In this document: piece after piece, positions 1 to 7,923 of the stretch
How positions within the stretch are numbered: the first letter of the stretch is position 1
How the letters are laid out: every line of letters begins with the position of its first letter
Assembly (NCBI GenBank): GCA_001465025.1
Contig: LNDO01000096.1
Location: 1-35,655 of the forward strand
DNA from: Pseudomonas sp. Ga0074129
Lineage (GTDB): Bacteria > Pseudomonadota > Gammaproteobacteria > Pseudomonadales > Pseudomonadaceae
Reading direction: 5' to 3'
DNA: 35,655 nt
The notes under the pieces: model-generated
Seen by the model: the letters and a program-made list of their open reading frames with translations, nothing else
Told to the model about the DNA's origin: nothing
Database searches by the model: none
Made by a program: the position numbers and the translations under genes

Positions 1-30
1 GATGACCTCAACATAGCGGATACAGGCTTA

Positions 31-90
31 GGATGAAACTTTATTTGTAAGGATGATACTTTATTTGTACGGATGAAACTTTATTTGCAT
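31..90. repeat. Three tandem 20-bp repeats, probable transposon end
   Basis: Three head-to-tail 20-bp units start at 31, 51 and 71. Each has the form GGATGAWACTTTATTTGYAH, with only one to three differences between copies. On the opposite strand the array begins TGCAAATAAAG. A 5'-TG end followed by an array of about 20-bp repeats is what transposase-binding sites look like at the ends of Tn7-, Mu-, Tn5053- or IS21-like elements. Directly to the right a Bug-type reading frame starts in mid-protein, so this is most likely the border of an inserted element lying to the left of the window. The family cannot be named from this fragment. Confidence 0.6.
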
Positions 91-685
91 CCCACAACTC
101 GATCAGTCGGCCTACGTCACAGGGGGCCAGAGTGGTTTTAAGGATTGGCCTAGCCTGTTGACCTATCTGCGTGAAAATCCGGGCCAGATATACGTCACGC
201 AAACCGCAGAAGATCGCCTGCTGACCCGCGCCATCGCCAAGCGTGAAGGCCTGCAGTTACGCATCGTGCCGACCTCGGGTGGGGCGGGCATGGCCCCGCT
301 GGTGACATCCGGTGAGGTGATTTTTGCCTACAGCGGCGGCACTCACACCGCCTTTACCGATTCAGGGCAGATGCGCGTGCTGGCCAGCTTGGCCAAAGAG
401 CGATTGCTGGGATACCCCGACGTGCCGACGCTGCGTGAGTTGGGCTATGACTTGGCCTTGCATGCCGTGCGTATTGTCAGTGTGCCGGCCGATACGCCGG
501 CTGAGCAGGTACGTGTGCTGGCTGATGCCTTGGCGGCGGCCGTGCGCGACCCGCGGTTTATTGAGGTCACAGAAGTGCGTATTCGTCAGCCAATCCAGTT
601 TATGCCCGGGCCGCAGGTCAAGGACATGCTTAACCAACAGGTGCAGGAGTACCGGCAACTGATCGATGAGATTGGCCTGCAGTGA
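89..685 (+). pseudogene. Bug/TctC-type tripartite tricarboxylate transporter binding protein, 5'-truncated
   Basis: The reading frame is open from the repeat junction near 89 to the TGA at 683-685 and encodes the C-terminal two thirds of a Bug-family periplasmic solute receptor. Typical features are a WPSLLTYLRENPGQ segment, an SGGAGMAPLVTSGEV stretch that resembles the ligand-binding loops, a YPDVPTLRELGYD motif and the usual helical C-terminus. The signal peptide and the first roughly 100 residues of a normal protein of about 320 residues are missing. Upstream codons continue in frame through position 92, beyond the TTG at 158, so that TTG is not a genuine start. Truncation by the element at 31-90 is the simplest explanation. 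The remnant is probably non-functional, because it cannot be exported. Confidence 0.7.
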
Positions 686-956
686 GTCGCGTGCAAACGG
701 CGCATATGTTGCATTTGTGATCACCGTTACGGGTATGCCCCCGAACTAGAGCATCCGCCGCGCGTGCTGTAACGCGATTGCGCACCAGAGTGGGGCGTTT
801 GGTATCGAGTGCGCCGTTGTTCCGCGAAATACCGGACGCGCAGCGCCACACACGCCGGAGCCACACACGACGGCGCTTGCAGGCAGTTGTAGCGGCGCAA
901 CAGAACGTGTCGAGGGCTTCGATAAGCCCGGTGATCACCCGGAGGCGTGAAGGGCC

Positions 957-3689
957 ATGAGTAGCGGTTCGAATCACCAACCCAAAGCCGCGCGCTGGGA
1001 GCTTAAGTTCGCCACGCGAACGGCGCTGCTGTTTGGCCTGTTGGGCATGGTCTCCATCAGCGTGGTCATGGTCTATTCCCTGCGCACCGCTGAAACTGGT
1101 TTGCAGCGCGAGATCCGCAGCAGCCTGACGCAGCACCAGCACACCATCGTCAGCCTGATCAACAACCGCCTGCGCATGCTTGAGGTGTACCTGCACAGCG
1201 CTGCCGCACGGCGAACTGTGGGGGCGCTGTCTGCGGAGGCCATGCCGGTTGAGGACATTGCCGCTGATGTGGCTTTTATGTTCCAGGATGCCAACATCGA
1301 CGCCCGCTTGGAGGTGTTCTTCCTGCTTGATCCCAGCGGCAAGTTGGTTATGGATGCGGGGCTGCCACTGTTTGATATCCAGCCTATTCTCGCCTCCCTG
1401 CGCTCGCCGATTCACTATGTGCAGGGCTGGAGCCTGGTGGAAAACCCCACGCAGTGTGTTTTGCTCAGGGCCACGCCGATATTCGACCCCGCTACGGTGC
1501 AACTGCGTGGTTACCTGTTTGTCGGGTTGGCGCTTGGACAAAATCGCAGCTTTATCAGCGAATTGGTTGCCGGCACAGCGGTGGATTTGCTGGTTCTCGG
1601 TCACGAGACCCATGCATTGGCGTGGCAGGGTGAGAGCGAGCGTACCCCTGAAAGCTATGCCGCGCTCGAAGCTCCTCAGCGAGATGGTCAGGGGCTTTAT
1701 GTCAAACGGTTTGATATCAGCCTGGCGGATGTCGAGGAACCGCTTTGGCTGGCGCTCGGTGTGTCGGATAAACGGTTTGCCTCCATCTACGACAACTACC
1801 TGCGCTCGTTTCTGTTGCTCAGTGGCGGCTTTCTACTGCTGTTGATTGTGGCTGCGTGGTTGCTGCGTATCAGTCATGACCGGGCAATCAGTCAGTTGCT
1901 GGGCTTTATCGAGGCCACCCAGGCCGGTGAGCGCGGCCTGCGCTTTCAGCCCACCGGTATCTACGAATACAACCGGGTCGGCATGGCGATGCAGAACATG
2001 GTCGAAGACCTGCACATCGCCGCCAAGGTGTTTGAGTCAGCAGAGGGCATGGTGGTGACCGATGCCGAGTACAACGTGCTGCGGGCCAATCCGGCATTTA
2101 CCCGCATGACCGGCTACAGCGAAGACGAGGTGATTGGCCGTCCACTCGACGGCATGCTCGCCCAAGGCAGTTTTACTGTGGCCCGCGAGGCCATGCTGGC
2201 CGCGCTCGCCCATCAAGGTAACTGGCAGGGTGAAATGGCCGGGCGGCGCAAAAACGGTCAGGAGTATCCGCAGTGGGTCAGCATTGCCGTGGTGCGCGAT
2301 GGTGTAGACGCGCAGCACATCAACTATGTAATCAACCTGACCGACACCACTCAGCGCAAGGCGGCCGAGCAGCGTATCGAGCAGTTGGCCTACTACGATC
2401 CGCTCACTCAATTGCCCAACCGCCGATTGCAGCGCGAGCGTATCGAGCATGCCTTGGTCACCAGTCAGGAGACGGAACAGCGTGGGGCCATTCTGTTTAT
2501 CGACCTGGATAACTTCAAAACCCTCAACGATGCCCGTGGTCACGCTATTGGTGATCAGCTGCTGCAGCAGGTCGCCGAACGTCTGACCAGTTGCGTACGC
2601 CAGAGCGACAGCGTGGCGCGCATTGGCGGGGATGAGTTTGTTGTGCTGCTGGAAAATCTCGGACAAGAGCCTGGTCAGGCTGCCCAGCAGGCGCAGGCGA
2701 TTGCCAGCAAGATTTTACTGACCCTGCGCCAACCGTTTCGGGTCGGCGGCATCGAGCATTTCAGTACCCTGAGTATTGGCATCGCGATGTTCAACGGCAC
2801 CGACGAGTCGTTGGATGACCTGATGAAACAAGCTGATCTGGCCATGTACCAGGCCAAGGCCTCGGGGCGGAATACCTGCTGCTTCTTTGAGCAGCGTATG
2901 CAACAGCAAGTGCTGCAGCGCGCCAGCCTGGAGAGTGATCTGCGCCAGGGCCTGTTGAAGAGTGAGTTTGTTCTCTACTACCAAGCGCAGATTGATCAGC
3001 AAGCAGGGCTGCAAGGGGCGGAGGTGTTGCTGCGTTGGCAACACCCCGAACGCGGGCTGTTGGCCCCAGGGGATATAATCCCCGTGGCGGAAGGCAGTGG
3101 CCTGATTCTGCCGCTTGGCGAGTGGGTGCTGGAAACGGCTTGCGCCACCCTGGCGCAGTGGGGGCGGCGGGCGCATACCCAGCACTTGAGCCTGTCGGTT
3201 AATGTCAGCGCCAAACAGCTGCAGCAAGCCGATTTTGTCGAGCAGGTGCTGCACTGCGTGAAGCGCAGTGGTTGTAATCCAAGCCGGCTAAAGCTGGAGA
3301 TCACCGAGAGCATGTTGCTGGATGGGCGTGAGGCGGTGATCAGCAAAATGGCCCGGCTCAAGGGCCATGGCATCCGGTTTTCGCTGGACGACTTTGGCAC
3401 GGGCTATTCGTCGTTGTCGTACCTGAAAACCTTGCCGCTGGATCAGCTGAAGATTGACCGCTCGTTTGTGTGCGACCTGATGACCGACCCACTGGACGCT
3501 GACATCGCACGCACCATCGTCACCCTGGCCCATGCGTTGAATCTGGACGTGATTGCTGAAGGCGTCGAGACCTTGGAACAGTCCGAGCGCCTGAGCAGTT
3601 ATGGCTGCACGCGATTCCAGGGTTTCTACTTTGGCCGCCCGATGCCGCTGCAACAGTTACTTGCGGCGATGACGGCTAAATCACGCTGA
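957..3689 (+). CDS. Membrane-anchored PAS-GGDEF-EAL cyclic-di-GMP protein
   Basis: This 910-residue inner-membrane signalling protein makes or degrades cyclic di-GMP. Transmembrane helices near residues 24-44 and 283-303 bracket a periplasmic sensor region of about 235 residues. A linker, a PAS domain (about 355-470), a GGDEF domain (about 475-640) and an EAL domain (about 655-905) follow. The active-site GGDEF is intact at 557-561, and an inhibitory I-site RxxD (RQSD) sits five residues before it. The EAL signature reads EVL at 689-691, keeping the metal-binding Glu, and the NVSAKQL, LEITES, DDFGTGYSSL and AEGVET motifs are all present. Both activities therefore look possible. GGAGG at 941-945 supports the ATG at 957. 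No ligand for the sensor can be inferred. Confidence 0.93.
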   Translation: MSSGSNHQPKAARWELKFATRTALLFGLLGMVSISVVMVYSLRTAETGLQREIRSSLTQHQHTIVSLINNRLRMLEVYLHSAAARRTVGALSAEAMPVEDIAADVAFMFQDANIDARLEVFFLLDPSGKLVMDAGLPLFDIQPILASLRSPIHYVQGWSLVENPTQCVLLRATPIFDPATVQLRGYLFVGLALGQNRSFISELVAGTAVDLLVLGHETHALAWQGESERTPESYAALEAPQRDGQGLYVKRFDISLADVEEPLWLALGVSDKRFASIYDNYLRSFLLLSGGFLLLLIVAAWLLRISHDRAISQLLGFIEATQAGERGLRFQPTGIYEYNRVGMAMQNMVEDLHIAAKVFESAEGMVVTDAEYNVLRANPAFTRMTGYSEDEVIGRPLDGMLAQGSFTVAREAMLAALAHQGNWQGEMAGRRKNGQEYPQWVSIAVVRDGVDAQHINYVINLTDTTQRKAAEQRIEQLAYYDPLTQLPNRRLQRERIEHALVTSQETEQRGAILFIDLDNFKTLNDARGHAIGDQLLQQVAERLTSCVRQSDSVARIGGDEFVVLLENLGQEPGQAAQQAQAIASKILLTLRQPFRVGGIEHFSTLSIGIAMFNGTDESLDDLMKQADLAMYQAKASGRNTCCFFEQRMQQQVLQRASLESDLRQGLLKSEFVLYYQAQIDQQAGLQGAEVLLRWQHPERGLLAPGDIIPVAEGSGLILPLGEWVLETACATLAQWGRRAHTQHLSLSVNVSAKQLQQADFVEQVLHCVKRSGCNPSRLKLEITESMLLDGREAVISKMARLKGHGIRFSLDDFGTGYSSLSYLKTLPLDQLKIDRSFVCDLMTDPLDADIARTIVTLAHALNLDVIAEGVETLEQSERLSSYGCTRFQGFYFGRPMPLQQLLAAMTAKSR

Positions 3690-3693
3690 CCCC

Positions 3694-4132
3694 TTAGTGG
3701 CCGACGACCTTGTCGATTTCCTCGGGTTTCTCATGCATGCCAAAGCGATCGATGAGGGTGGCGCTGGCGTCGTTCAAACCCAGCACCTCAACCTCGCTGC
3801 CGGCATGGCGCAGTTTGAGCACCACCTTATCCAATGCGGCCACGGCGGTGATGTCCCAGAAGTGCGCGCGGGACAGGTCGATGGTGACCTTGCTCGGCAC
3901 GTCCTGGAAATCAAAGGCCGCGACGAACTTGTCGGCGGAGCTAAAGAACACCTGGCCCGCCACCGTGTAGGTGTGCTGACTGCAGCACGCCGGTTAGCAG
4001 GGTAGCTGCAAGCAGGTATTGCAAACCGTGGCTCTTCACCAGCATCACCATCAGCACGGCCCCGATAAAGGCGATGGCCTCCAGGATCAGCGCCAGTGCT
4101 ACTACCAGACCTTCATGAGTTTTCTGTGCACC
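3694..4132 (-). pseudogene. SulP-family anion transporter remnant (STAS end plus two membrane fragments)
   Basis: The frame at 3694-3963 encodes an 89-residue piece beginning AGQVFFSSADKFVAAFDF and continuing through DLSRAHFWDITAVAALDKVV, which is the STAS domain that ends SulP sulfate/bicarbonate transporters. Reading further upstream on the minus strand gives, in another frame, GLVVALALILEAIAF joined directly to IGAVLMVMLVKSHGLQYLLAATLLTGVLQ. Both resemble parts of the SulP membrane domain that should lie far apart. Most of the roughly 500-residue gene is therefore missing: internal deletions removed the rest of the membrane domain and the reading frame shifts before the STAS part. A TAA lies just upstream of the first fragment (4133-4135). 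GTG at 3963 could in principle start a free STAS protein, but no ribosome-binding site supports it. Confidence 0.75.
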
Positions 4133-4236
4133 TTAACCACGGCCTGGCATGCCGCGCGGGTATTTGAGTGAGCAACGCAAGGCTGTCATGTAGATGCGAC
4201 AACCTGCTGCTTTCCCGCGCGTGAGAATAACGAGTG

Positions 4237-5175
4237 ATGATGTCCGTTGCTAAAGAGGGGCTAGGACGGCTGCCGAAAGTCAGCCCATGGAAATGGGCAC
4301 TGCTGTTACTGACGTTGGCCCTGATGTATCAGGTGGCGGCTCGTCACTTGGATAACCGCCTGTACTTCTGGCTGAAGACCTCTTGGCACGAAACCGAATG
4401 GCAAGACCGCAGCCTGTGGCTGCCCGAGTACCAAGTGCGTATTGATGCATTGCCGGTTGCTGGCGTCAGCCAAAACCTTTCCGGGCTTACCTACGATGAA
4501 ACGCGCGATCAGCTCTGGGCGGTGATCAATGGCCCTGAAGAACTGCTGGCCCTGAGTAAAGACGGCGAATTGCTGGCGCGTTACCCACTGAATGGTTTCA
4601 GCGATGTTGAAGGCGTTACTTACCTGGGCGACAACCTGCTGTTACTGGCCGAAGAGCGCGACCAGGCGCTGGTGGTGGTGGAGATCCCCGCGCAGGCCGG
4701 CCCGCTGTTTCGTGAAGATTACCGGGCGTTGACCATCGGTATCGACTTGGGTGGAAACCAAGGCTTTGAGGGCGTAGGTTACGACCGCGCGCGCGACCGG
4801 CTATTTGTGGTCAAGGAGCATTCGCCGCGCAAGCTGTATGAAATTCGCGGTTTGAAGGCCAGCGTGCAGGGCCACTTCAACTTGCAAGTGATTGATCGTC
4901 AGGCCTGGATTGATCATAAGGTCTTCGCCACGGACTTTTCATCGGTGCATTACGACGAGCAAACCGGGCACCTCGCCCTGCTCAGCGACGAATCTCAGGT
5001 GATGATCGAGTTGGATGCGCAGGACGGCAAGCTGATCAGCTTTCGCTCGCTGTTCAGTGGTTTTGCCGGCCTGCAGCAGAGCGTGCCGCAAGGTGAAGGG
5101 CTGACCCTGGATGATCAGGGCAACCTCTATCTAGTCAGTGAGCCCAACCTGTTTTACCGCTTTGAGCGCGAATAG
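4237..5175 (+). CDS. SdiA-regulated-type beta-propeller membrane-anchored protein
   Basis: The protein has about 312 residues, with an N-terminal membrane anchor around residues 17-34 (WALLLLTLALMYQVAA) and a periplasmic beta-rich domain. The blocks NLSGLTYDETRDQLWAVINGP, GFSDVEGVTYLGDN, FEGVGYDRARDRLFVVKE, DFSSVHYDEQTGHLALLSDES and PQGEGLTLDDQGNLYLVSEPN are characteristic of the SdiA-regulated family (PF06977), a YncE/phytase-like propeller. Its biochemical role is unknown. GTG, ATG and ATG are consecutive at 4234, 4237 and 4240; one of the ATGs is more likely, and no strong ribosome-binding site decides it. The gene stands alone and is followed by a strong hairpin terminator at 5316-5346. 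Confidence 0.85.
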   Translation: MMSVAKEGLGRLPKVSPWKWALLLLTLALMYQVAARHLDNRLYFWLKTSWHETEWQDRSLWLPEYQVRIDALPVAGVSQNLSGLTYDETRDQLWAVINGPEELLALSKDGELLARYPLNGFSDVEGVTYLGDNLLLLAEERDQALVVVEIPAQAGPLFREDYRALTIGIDLGGNQGFEGVGYDRARDRLFVVKEHSPRKLYEIRGLKASVQGHFNLQVIDRQAWIDHKVFATDFSSVHYDEQTGHLALLSDESQVMIELDAQDGKLISFRSLFSGFAGLQQSVPQGEGLTLDDQGNLYLVSEPNLFYRFERE

Positions 5176-5210
5176 CCGGCCGGGCGCTTAACCGCGCCTG
5201 ATAAGTGGGC

Positions 5211-5279
5211 CGTAGCCCGGATGTAATCTGGGGAATGCTGTCCGCTAGACAATCTCTCCCGGATTGCATCCGGGCTACG
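5211..5279. repeat. REP-like inverted repeat (GTAGCCCGGAT type)
   Basis: CGTAGCCCGGATGTAATC at 5211 faces GATTGCATCCGGGCTACG ending at 5279, forming an imperfect palindrome with an AT-richer centre. A second copy lies at 30141-30194. Dispersed extragenic palindromes of this kind are common in Pseudomonas. Confidence 0.8.
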
Positions 5280-5315
5280 TCGCTGGCAAAGCTGGATAGC
5301 CGCTGCCTGTATGAA

Positions 5316-5346
5316 GAAAGACCTGGCGTTGAGCCAGGTCTTTTTC
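5316..5346 (+). terminator. Rho-independent terminator
   Basis: AAAGACCTGGC, a GTTGA loop and GCCAGGTCTTT form an 11-bp stem followed by a T tract on the plus strand. It terminates the SdiA-regulated-type gene. It also has some T residues on the minus side, so it may serve the converging metallo-hydrolase gene. Confidence 0.9.
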
Positions 5347-5377
5347 GTCAGCACTGGGGTGGGTCAGCTGCCGCGGC

Positions 5378-6250
5378 TTACGGCCACTGCATTTCACCCT
5401 TGAGCACCTTGGCGCTCAGTTCCAGGCTGCTGGCGTCGAGCAGGTCCGGGTACTTGGCCGTCATCACCTCGATCAATGCCTGGCTGTTCTTGGCCTTGGG
5501 CAGTGCGGCTTCCAGGTCGTTGAGGTAGTTGCGGGTAAAGCGCAGGTCATCCAGGTTCAACTTCGCTTGGCCCATAAAATGGCCCGGCACCAGGGTTTTC
5601 GGCTGCAGCGCTTCCAGCTCATCCAACGATTTCAGCCAGGTCTGGCGAGCTTGCGGTGTTTGCGCATCGGCAATCCAGGGGTGGATGTTGGCGTAGGTCA
5701 GCACGCCGCCCACCACGGCTTTGATGCTGGGGATCCACAGGCTGGTGTGCTTAGGGTCATGGCCGACCAGTTCGAGGCGCTGGCCTTCCAGCATCAGGTG
5801 ATCACCTTGCAGCGCGTGCGGTACCACGGTGCGGGCGGGCGCGGTGTCTTTGAGGATCGGGCCCCAGTAGGCCAGTTTAGGTGCGCGGCTTTTTTCGATA
5901 TAGGCGATGGTTTCGGCGGTGGCCAGCACCTTGGCCTTGGGGAAGGCACTGGTCAGGGTGTCCAGGCCGAAGTAGAAATCCGGGTCGCCGTGGCTGATGA
6001 AGATGGTGGTCAGGTTTTTGCCGCTGGCTTGAATGCGCTCAACCAGCTCCTGCGCTTCACGGGTGGAAAACTGCGCATCGACCAGAATGACATCGCGCTC
6101 GCCGCTGATCAGCGTCGAGGTCACGGCGAACACGGCTTTGTCACCTGGGTTGTAAACATCCAGGGTCAGTGGTTGGGCCATGGCGGTGGTCGCCAGGGTC
6201 AGCAGGCTAGCGCTGGCCAGCAGGCTGCGCAGGTGGGTAAGGATCGACAT
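5378..6250 (-). CDS. Exported metallo-beta-lactamase-fold protein with degenerate metal motif
   Basis: The protein has 290 residues. An N-terminal signal peptide ends around residue 25 (LLTLATTAMA-Q), so the protein is exported to the periplasm. The MBL fold is suggested by STLISGERDVILVDAQFS (strand with Asp), TTIFISHGDPDFYFG in the position of the zinc motif, LVGHDPKHTSLWIPSIKAVVGG and LVPGHFMGQ. The usual HxHxDH is replaced by HGDPDF: the first His and the Asp remain, while the second and third His are lost. The protein may use fewer metals or belong to a divergent subfamily that normally has this motif. AGGAG six bases upstream supports the ATG at 6250. It is divergent from a LysR regulator, a likely controller. 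Confidence 0.85.
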   Translation of the reverse strand: MSILTHLRSLLASASLLTLATTAMAQPLTLDVYNPGDKAVFAVTSTLISGERDVILVDAQFSTREAQELVERIQASGKNLTTIFISHGDPDFYFGLDTLTSAFPKAKVLATAETIAYIEKSRAPKLAYWGPILKDTAPARTVVPHALQGDHLMLEGQRLELVGHDPKHTSLWIPSIKAVVGGVLTYANIHPWIADAQTPQARQTWLKSLDELEALQPKTLVPGHFMGQAKLNLDDLRFTRNYLNDLEAALPKAKNSQALIEVMTAKYPDLLDASSLELSAKVLKGEMQWP

Positions 6251-6366
6251 GGTGATCTCCTGTTGAGTGAGTGAGGTGATCTTAGTTGCTTTAAATCGAT
6301 CAAAAAGCCGCTTAGTCTGGGCATCTTTGTTGCGTTAATCGCGCGAATTGATTGGGAGCAGGCCCT

Positions 6367-7266
6367 ATGGATCGGCTGACGGCAACACGGGTTTTTGTCG
6401 AAGTGGTGGAGCGCGGCAGCCAGACCGCAGCGGCCGATGCGCTGGAGATGTCGCGGGCGATGGTGTCGCGCTACCTGGGCGAGCTGGAAACCTGGGTGGG
6501 CGCGCGCTTGCTGCACCGCACCACGCGCAAGTTGAGCCTGACCGGCGCGGGTGAGCAGGTGCTGATGCAATGCCGTGACATGCTCGCGGTGGCCGACGCC
6601 CTGCAGGGTGTTGGGCGAAGCGATGAAGGCGCGCCGCGCGGCACCTTGCGTATCGCTTGCAGCCAGTCGCTGGCGCAAGCCTGGCTGGTGCATGCGTTAA
6701 ATGATTTCACCCGGCTGTATCCGCAGGTCAGCGTCGATTTGCTGGTGAGCAGCCAGTCGGTCAACCTGGTCGAAGCGCGTATCGACCTGGCGCTGCGCAT
6801 TACCAATCAGCTCGACCCAAATCTAGTCGCCCGTCAGTTGGCGGTGTGTCGTTCGGTGGTGTGCGCCACGCCAGCGTACCTCGCCAAGCGCGGCACGCCG
6901 CAGCGGCCCGAAGATCTGGAACAGCACAATTGCCTGAGTTACGCCTACTTCGGCCGCAGCATCTGGGAGTTCACCCGCGCCGGAGAGCCGCATGCGGTGG
7001 CGGTCAGTGGCAACCTCAGCGCCAATGAGTCCATGGTGCTGCTTGAAGCGGTATTGGCGGATAGCGGCATCAGTTTGCAGCCACGTTACTCCGTGGCGGC
7101 GCACTTGCGTAGCGGGGCGCTGGTGCAGGTGCTACCTGACTATGAGCCGCAACAACTGGGCATTCACGCCCTGTACGGCACGCGCCGGCAGATGCCGCAG
7201 GCCGTGCGCGCCTTGCTGGATTTTTTGATTGAGCGACTGGCCGACAGTCCGGAGTGGGATCTGTAA
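6367..7266 (+). CDS. LysR-family transcriptional regulator
   Basis: The protein has 299 residues, with an N-terminal winged helix-turn-helix (FVEVVERGSQTAAADALEMSRAMVSRYLGELETWVGARLLHRTTRKLSLT, within residues 9-58) and a C-terminal substrate-binding domain (about 88-295; RGTLRIACSQSLAQAWL, DLALRIT, VVCATPAYLAKRG). The ATG at 6367 is chosen because GGGAG lies just upstream and family members begin MDRLTATRVF; a TTG at 6352 would add only five residues. The gene is divergent from the exported metallo-hydrolase across about 115 bp. LysR proteins typically control such a divergent neighbour. TCGCGCGA at 6339-6346 is a small palindrome in that interval that could be part of an operator, but this is weak. 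Confidence 0.93.
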   Translation: MDRLTATRVFVEVVERGSQTAAADALEMSRAMVSRYLGELETWVGARLLHRTTRKLSLTGAGEQVLMQCRDMLAVADALQGVGRSDEGAPRGTLRIACSQSLAQAWLVHALNDFTRLYPQVSVDLLVSSQSVNLVEARIDLALRITNQLDPNLVARQLAVCRSVVCATPAYLAKRGTPQRPEDLEQHNCLSYAYFGRSIWEFTRAGEPHAVAVSGNLSANESMVLLEAVLADSGISLQPRYSVAAHLRSGALVQVLPDYEPQQLGIHALYGTRRQMPQAVRALLDFLIERLADSPEWDL

Positions 7267-7284
7267 GCGCGCTAAAGATCATGG

Positions 7285-7316
7285 GTAGGTTGGCGCTGAG
7301 CGCAGCGAAGCCCAAC
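7285..7316. repeat. Dispersed Pseudomonas repeat (GTAGGTTGG...CCCAAC)
   Basis: The 32-bp unit GTAGGTTGGCGCTGAGCGCA plus 12 bases follows the LysR gene. A copy with a single difference lies at 28605-28636 and a diverged inverted pair at 28502-28575. GTTGG and CCCAAC can base-pair, leaving a GC-rich loop. Confidence 0.75.
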
Positions 7317-7403
7317 ACGATCAGCGCGCCTAATCGGGGCTAGTGCTGCCAGATCGACGTCACGGTTTTTGTCCGCTGGGTCGCTTAGCCCTAAACCCAG
7401 CGC

Positions 7404-7892
7404 CTACAGCGCTTTGCTGAACTGAACCAACGCCACGCGCTGACCCTGTGGGTCGCGCCGTTCGACAACGCCAATCGGCTCATAATCCAGTTTGGGGTAG
7501 AGCAGCAGGCCGGCGCTGTTGGCGTTGAAGCACGACACCTGCATGCGTATGGCCCGGTAATCCGCGCGTGCCAGTTGCTCCATCACCGCCACCAGATACT
7601 GCGCCACCCCCTGGCCGCGTGCCCACGGCGCAATCATCAGATTGCCGAGGGCGCAATGGTCGTCATAGTGCCATTGGTAGAAGTTGGCAAAGCCGGCGAT
7701 TCGACCTTCAAGCAGCACCACGGTGCTGCCGCGGCGTTCGGCCATGGCTGCGGCCAACTGGCCGATGCTCAGCGGCCAGTCTGCCTTGGGAAAGCAGAAG
7801 AACAGCTCTTCGGCACTTTGTGCAAAGCCGATAATCTCGGCCAAGTCAGCGGCCAGCGCCGGGCGGTGGCTAAGGTTTGGTGTTGGGCTCAT
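7404..7892 (-). CDS. GNAT-family N-acetyltransferase
   Basis: The protein has 162 residues, the size of a single GNAT domain using acetyl-CoA. The acetyl-CoA-binding motif A is seen as LGNLMIAPWARGQGVAQYLV (RGQGVA as the pyrophosphate loop), followed by the usual MEQLARADYRAIRMQVSCFNANSAGLLLYPKLDYEPIG, where NANSAGLLLYPKLDYEPIG is motif B. The acceptor substrate cannot be told. AAGGA six bases before the ATG at 7892 supports the start. It is the downstream-most gene of a minus-strand series; the DUF4136 gene ends 31 bp upstream. Confidence 0.9.
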   Translation of the reverse strand: MSPTPNLSHRPALAADLAEIIGFAQSAEELFFCFPKADWPLSIGQLAAAMAERRGSTVVLLEGRIAGFANFYQWHYDDHCALGNLMIAPWARGQGVAQYLVAVMEQLARADYRAIRMQVSCFNANSAGLLLYPKLDYEPIGVVERRDPQGQRVALVQFSKAL

Positions 7893-7923
7893 GCATCATC
7901 CTTGTTGAGCGAGGCGCAAATGT

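Noticed and set aside
1-36. Partial reading frame ending at TGA 34-36, possible element protein tail
   Set aside because: Only 11 codons are visible, too few to support a gene call; it is noted only as context for the repeat array.
31-90. Possible CRISPR array
   Set aside because: The 20-bp units are directly adjacent with no spacers, and no cas genes are near.
778-960. A 60-codon plus-strand frame overlapping the start of the first GGDEF-EAL gene
   Set aside because: TTG start, no ribosome-binding site, Arg-rich composition without domain; the region 686-956 shows no other gene.
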